In this document: positions 17,146 through 19,570 of the stretch, in pieces | Layout of the letters: every line of letters starts with the position of its first letter | Position numbering within the stretch: position 1 is the first letter of the stretch | NCBI GenBank assembly: GCA_030267965.1 | Contig: BRYA01000366.1 | Coordinates: forward strand, 56,580-76,149 | Length of the DNA: 19,570 bases | DNA from: Triparma columacea | Lineage: Eukaryota > Sar > Bolidophyceae > Parmales > Triparmaceae | Direction: 5' to 3' | Notes under the pieces: generated by a model | Databases searched by the model: none | Seen by the model: the letters and a program-made list of their open reading frames with translations, nothing else | Told to the model about the DNA's origin: nothing | Made by a program: the position numbers and the translations under genes

Positions 17146-18780
17146 CTAAATAGCCTCATCTCCCTTGCTGGGCACGAGCTCGAATCCATCGGAGCCGGAG
17201 GCGGACTTGTTGCTGGGGGAAATGAGCTTGGAACCAAATAGCTCATTCTGGAGCTTTATAAAAGGCTCGGTGGCCTCCATCTCCGCCCTCTTCAAGTCCC
17301 TCTTCTCCAAAACCTTCCCCTGCTTGAACTTGAGAAGGTAGTAGACCACGAGGAACATGAAGAGGCCGAGGCAGCCAGAGAGGATAGAGTACGTGATTAG
17401 GAGGTCGTCCGAGGGGCAGTCCTCCATCAGGTCCTTGAAGCCTGGGAGGTCGCACCAGAAGTAGAACCTGGCGAAGAGGTAGCGGAGCTCCTTAACAGCC
17501 TCGACTCCGGCGCCGGGTGAGAAGGTGGTGGAGAAGAAGATCATAAACAGGAAGGGCATGGAGGCGATGATCTGAACGACCTGAAGGGGGAGCTCTGTGT
17601 AAAGTCCGACGCAGATGAAGGGGAACGTAAGGGAGGCCGAGTCGAAGAGCATGTGGACGAAGAACTTGATGTCGCCCATCGTGTCGATGCAGAGGTTGAG
17701 GACCCCGAACGCTATGACCGAGATGACTAGAAGAACTAGGAGGGTGAGGGTAGACTTGAGGGCCTTGTTCGTGGGAACGGAGGCGTGGAGGAGGGCCTCA
17801 GCCTGCTCAGAGAGGGGGAGAAAGGGGGGGGAGGGGGGGGGGGGAAGCGCTGCTTTAGTGGGTGGACGGGAGGACGGGCAGCACATCGGGATGCTCTCAC
17901 CTCCTCGGTCATGTAGACGCGCCAATCGGCCAGCGAAATTAGGTAAGGGTTGATGCAGAAGAAGGCAACAATCTGGACGCCGACGAGGACGAGAGCCTCG
18001 CTGCCAGCTTGGGAGTCCCAGAAGCTGAGAATGATCATGAGCATAGCAAACATGGTGAAGCCTGCGACGGCGCCGAGACCTCCGGCCAAGGAGAAGACCT
18101 CGACCTCGAAGAAGAACTTGAGGTCGGCGGAGCTGTTCTCGTGAACGTAGTCGTTACCGTTCGACACAGCGTTCAGGGCGAGTGTCCTGTCGACCTTCTT
18201 CTCGTCGTTGATGGACACCGTGGACCTGTCGATGGCCGACACTACGATGGTGTTCTTGGCGAGCTTCCTCATGGCGTCGACGTGGTCGTTCGTCACCAGC
18301 AAGATGTTGTGGCGCTGGGCCATGTCCTCGAGGCGGCCCTTGAGGTAGGGAACGAAGTCGTCAGTCACGCCGGCGAAGGGCTCGTCAAGGCAGAGGAGGA
18401 GGTCGCTCATGTTCTTGGTGCGCTGGTAAATCAGCTCAAATAGAAGCATCTTCCTTTGACCACCGGAGAAGCCAGGGTTGAACTGGCCGGCCATGGTGCC
18501 GCCGATGGCAACGTTGGGATTCTCTTTCTCGTAGATACTCCAGAAAGGTAGGGCGGTGGGGTCAAAGTTTGGTATCTGAGGGTCAGAGGAGGGGGTGGAA
18601 AGGGGTGAGAAGGGTGGGATAATTTGCGGTATTTTCCATTGCACTCACCCTTTTCACGGGTATGAATGGGCGAAGGTTGTGGTACTGCCTGATGTATGTG
18701 CACTTGTGTGCCTTGTGCACATCTTCCAAAAATGTGGTCTTCCCACTGCCAGAGGCTCCAATACAAACTGTTAGAACCAT
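17146..18780 (-). CDS. ABC half-transporter (ATPase domain then membrane domain)
   Basis: Exons 18780-18649, 18575-17901 and 17802-17146, all phase 0, give 487 residues. The order is ATPase then membrane domain, as in ABCG-type half-transporters. Walker A is GASGSGKTT (8-16), the Q-loop probably Gln32 (IRQYH), the signature FSGGQ (80-84), Walker B LLLCLDEP (103-110) and the switch His142 (VTNDH). Walker A to signature is only about 70 residues, against roughly 100 in usual ABC ATPases, and the N-terminal strands are almost missing. About six membrane segments follow, at roughly 198-222, 228-252, 286-308, 322-366 (two) and 415-440. The tail is charged and cytosolic. The substrate is unknown. 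An upstream 31-bp exon at 19041-19071 may add 13 residues. Introns are 73 and 98 bp. Head-to-tail with the polyQ gene on the same strand. Confidence 0.82.
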
Positions 18781-19182
18781 GGTAGCTGCGAACGAGAAGG
18801 GCTAAGGGGCGTGTGTTAGAGCATTATGAAGCGCAATAGTAACGGTTGGGGGGGGTTGAGGGTGCTTCAAAGGTGGTTGAGATGAGTTGAAAAAACATGC
18901 GGTGGGACTGTGGCAGGAGAGAGTAGGAAAGGGGAGAAGGAAGGCCGCGAAAAGCTCAGGAAGGGGACGGACTAGCGGCGCAAAGTACGGGGAGAGAAAG
19001 AACTGGATTCAAATACTTCGTTCTGTCCTCTTTTCCTTACCAACAAAAAATGACTCACATTTTGGGCCCATTTCGGCCAGAAAACTTAAATATTTCGTCA
19101 GAGCAATGAATATGGAATGGGTACAAACGTTTGATTAAAATACAATAGCGCTTCGTTAGTTTTGGTTGTCTCTCGACCAATT
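18781..19182 (-). other. 5' region of the ABC gene with a probable mini-exon
   Basis: In the ABC direction, CTACC-ATG is preceded at 18786-18788 by CAG in a good acceptor context, with a branch-like CTCTAAC about 30 bp before it. A matching GTAAGG donor lies at 19040-19035, preceded by an ATG at 19071. The joined 31-bp exon reads MGPKCESFFV and then AT before the annotated Met1, in frame. A second donor, GTGAGT, starts at about 19058 and would also join in frame. The first exon may instead be wholly 5' UTR. An AT-rich TTAAATATTT lies near 19085-19095. Confidence 0.45.
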
Positions 19183-19303
19183 TCACGAGTTGTGTATAAA
19201 AGGGAATCCCAGACTTGGAAGTAGTCCCTGATCGTCTCCGTCGTCTTCGTTCTTCTCCTCCTCCACCCTTCCACCTCCCCCCCCCCCCCGTTGGAGGAGT
19301 ACG

Positions 19304-19342
<39 letters not shown>

Positions 19343-19449
19343 GAGATACCGGGGCTCGAGGGCCTGCTGATGCTTAGGCCAACGTCGTCATCATCAAACA
19401 TTCCGCTTTGTCCCCCAGTGTTCAACGGGTTGTACTGCTGCTGAGTTAT
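19183..19449 (-). CDS. Polyglutamine protein, last exon (partial)
   Basis: The exon begins after a CTTTAG acceptor (19450-19455) and encodes 88 residues before the stop at 19183; the rest of the gene is outside the window. It starts ITQQQYNPLNTGGQ, then has FDDDDVGLSISRPSSPGIS, a run of 12 Gln (19306-19341, pure CAG), HVLLQ, a Gly run encoded by poly-C on the + strand, an acidic EEEKNEDDGDD segment and the tail GLLPSLGFPFIHNS. The composition is low-complexity and disordered, typical of the C-termini of regulatory proteins. No family was recognised, and the Phe-Asp-Asp-Asp-Asp segment is the only part that looks constrained. Confidence 0.55.
19306..19341 (-). repeat. (CAG)12 triplet repeat coding for polyglutamine
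   Basis: Twelve uninterrupted CAG codons on the minus strand encode 12 Gln. Pure triplet runs are prone to length change by slippage, so the length is likely to vary between strains. A nearby poly-C run (about 19278-19289) encodes Gly. Confidence 0.95.
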
Positions 19450-19455
19450 CTAAAG

Positions 19456-19570
19456 GTTGAAAAGGGGGTTGGGGTGGTGGTGGTGGGGGGGGTTCGCGCG
19501 CTGTGTCAGCAGCGATTTTTTTTCTTTCGTTGTTCTTATTCTTCCCCCCCTCTTTCCTCCTCCCCCTCCC
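19456..19570 (-). other. Intron upstream of the polyQ exon (truncated by the window)
   Basis: In the gene direction this stretch is pyrimidine-rich and leads into the CTTTAG acceptor. It holds C-rich and ACC/CCA repeats (GGTGGTGGTGG on the + strand). No donor is visible inside the window, so the intron or a further exon continues beyond base 19570. Confidence 0.4.

Noticed and set aside
18009..18443. 144-residue plus-strand frame
   Set aside because: Antisense of the ABC transporter exon 2, which carries all the ATPase motifs.

Overview
The window reads as nuclear DNA of a eukaryotic microalga, most likely a flagellated, plastid-bearing stramenopile. Genes are packed tightly on both strands and interrupted by short introns (about 60-260 bp) with GTRAG-type donors, CTAAC-like branch sites and CAG/TAG acceptors. 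A flagellar radial-spoke protein (CFAP206) and a centrin-like tail point to a flagellated cell. A SOUL protein whose signal peptide is followed by Phe looks like the bipartite leader of secondary plastids. The stramenopile placement, perhaps near the Bolidophyceae/Parmales or pelagophytes, is inference. No mobile element, CRISPR array, rRNA or tRNA could be supported.

Layout. Bases 52-147 (+) are the last exon of a centrin-like EF-hand protein. 233-1447 (-) is a SOUL heme-binding protein. 1448-2388 is a long divergent intergenic region with a mirrored 22-bp motif and an 18-bp perfect inverted repeat. 2389-3057 (+) is a four-exon EF-hand protein with a mitochondrial-type leader. 3225-7022 (-) is importin-11 in six exons. 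7300-8938 (-) is the cohesion/CTF18-RFC subunit DCC1 (DSCC1) in four exons. 9345-9893 (+) is TCTP. 10018-10926 (-) is a short-chain dehydrogenase-like protein with Phe at the catalytic Tyr position. 11016-11963 (+) is a p31comet (MAD2L1BP) homologue. 12014-14277 (-) is CFAP206 in three exons. 14612-15805 (+) is a U1-type zinc-finger protein. 15937-16819 (+) is a secreted, cysteine-rich protein with two tandem repeats. 17146-18780 (-) is an ABC half-transporter with an unusually short ATPase domain, probably with an extra mini-exon at 19041-19071. 19183-19449 (-) is the last exon of an unidentified polyglutamine protein.

The genes do not form one pathway. Several belong to cell division and the cytoskeleton: centrin-like, DSCC1 (replication and cohesion), p31comet (spindle checkpoint silencing) and CFAP206 (motile flagellum). 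Gene pairs alternate between head-to-head and tail-to-tail, with intergenic gaps as small as 50-120 bp, so shared promoters and overlapping 3' UTRs are likely.

The most unusual signals are these: the same 22-bp motif in matching orientation about 40 bp before the start codons of two divergent genes; a GCTTCGCTCCTCCC-like block shared near the 3' ends of introns in different genes; the cysteine-rich repeat protein with an apparent out-of-frame relic of a third repeat; and the compact ABC ATPase domain.
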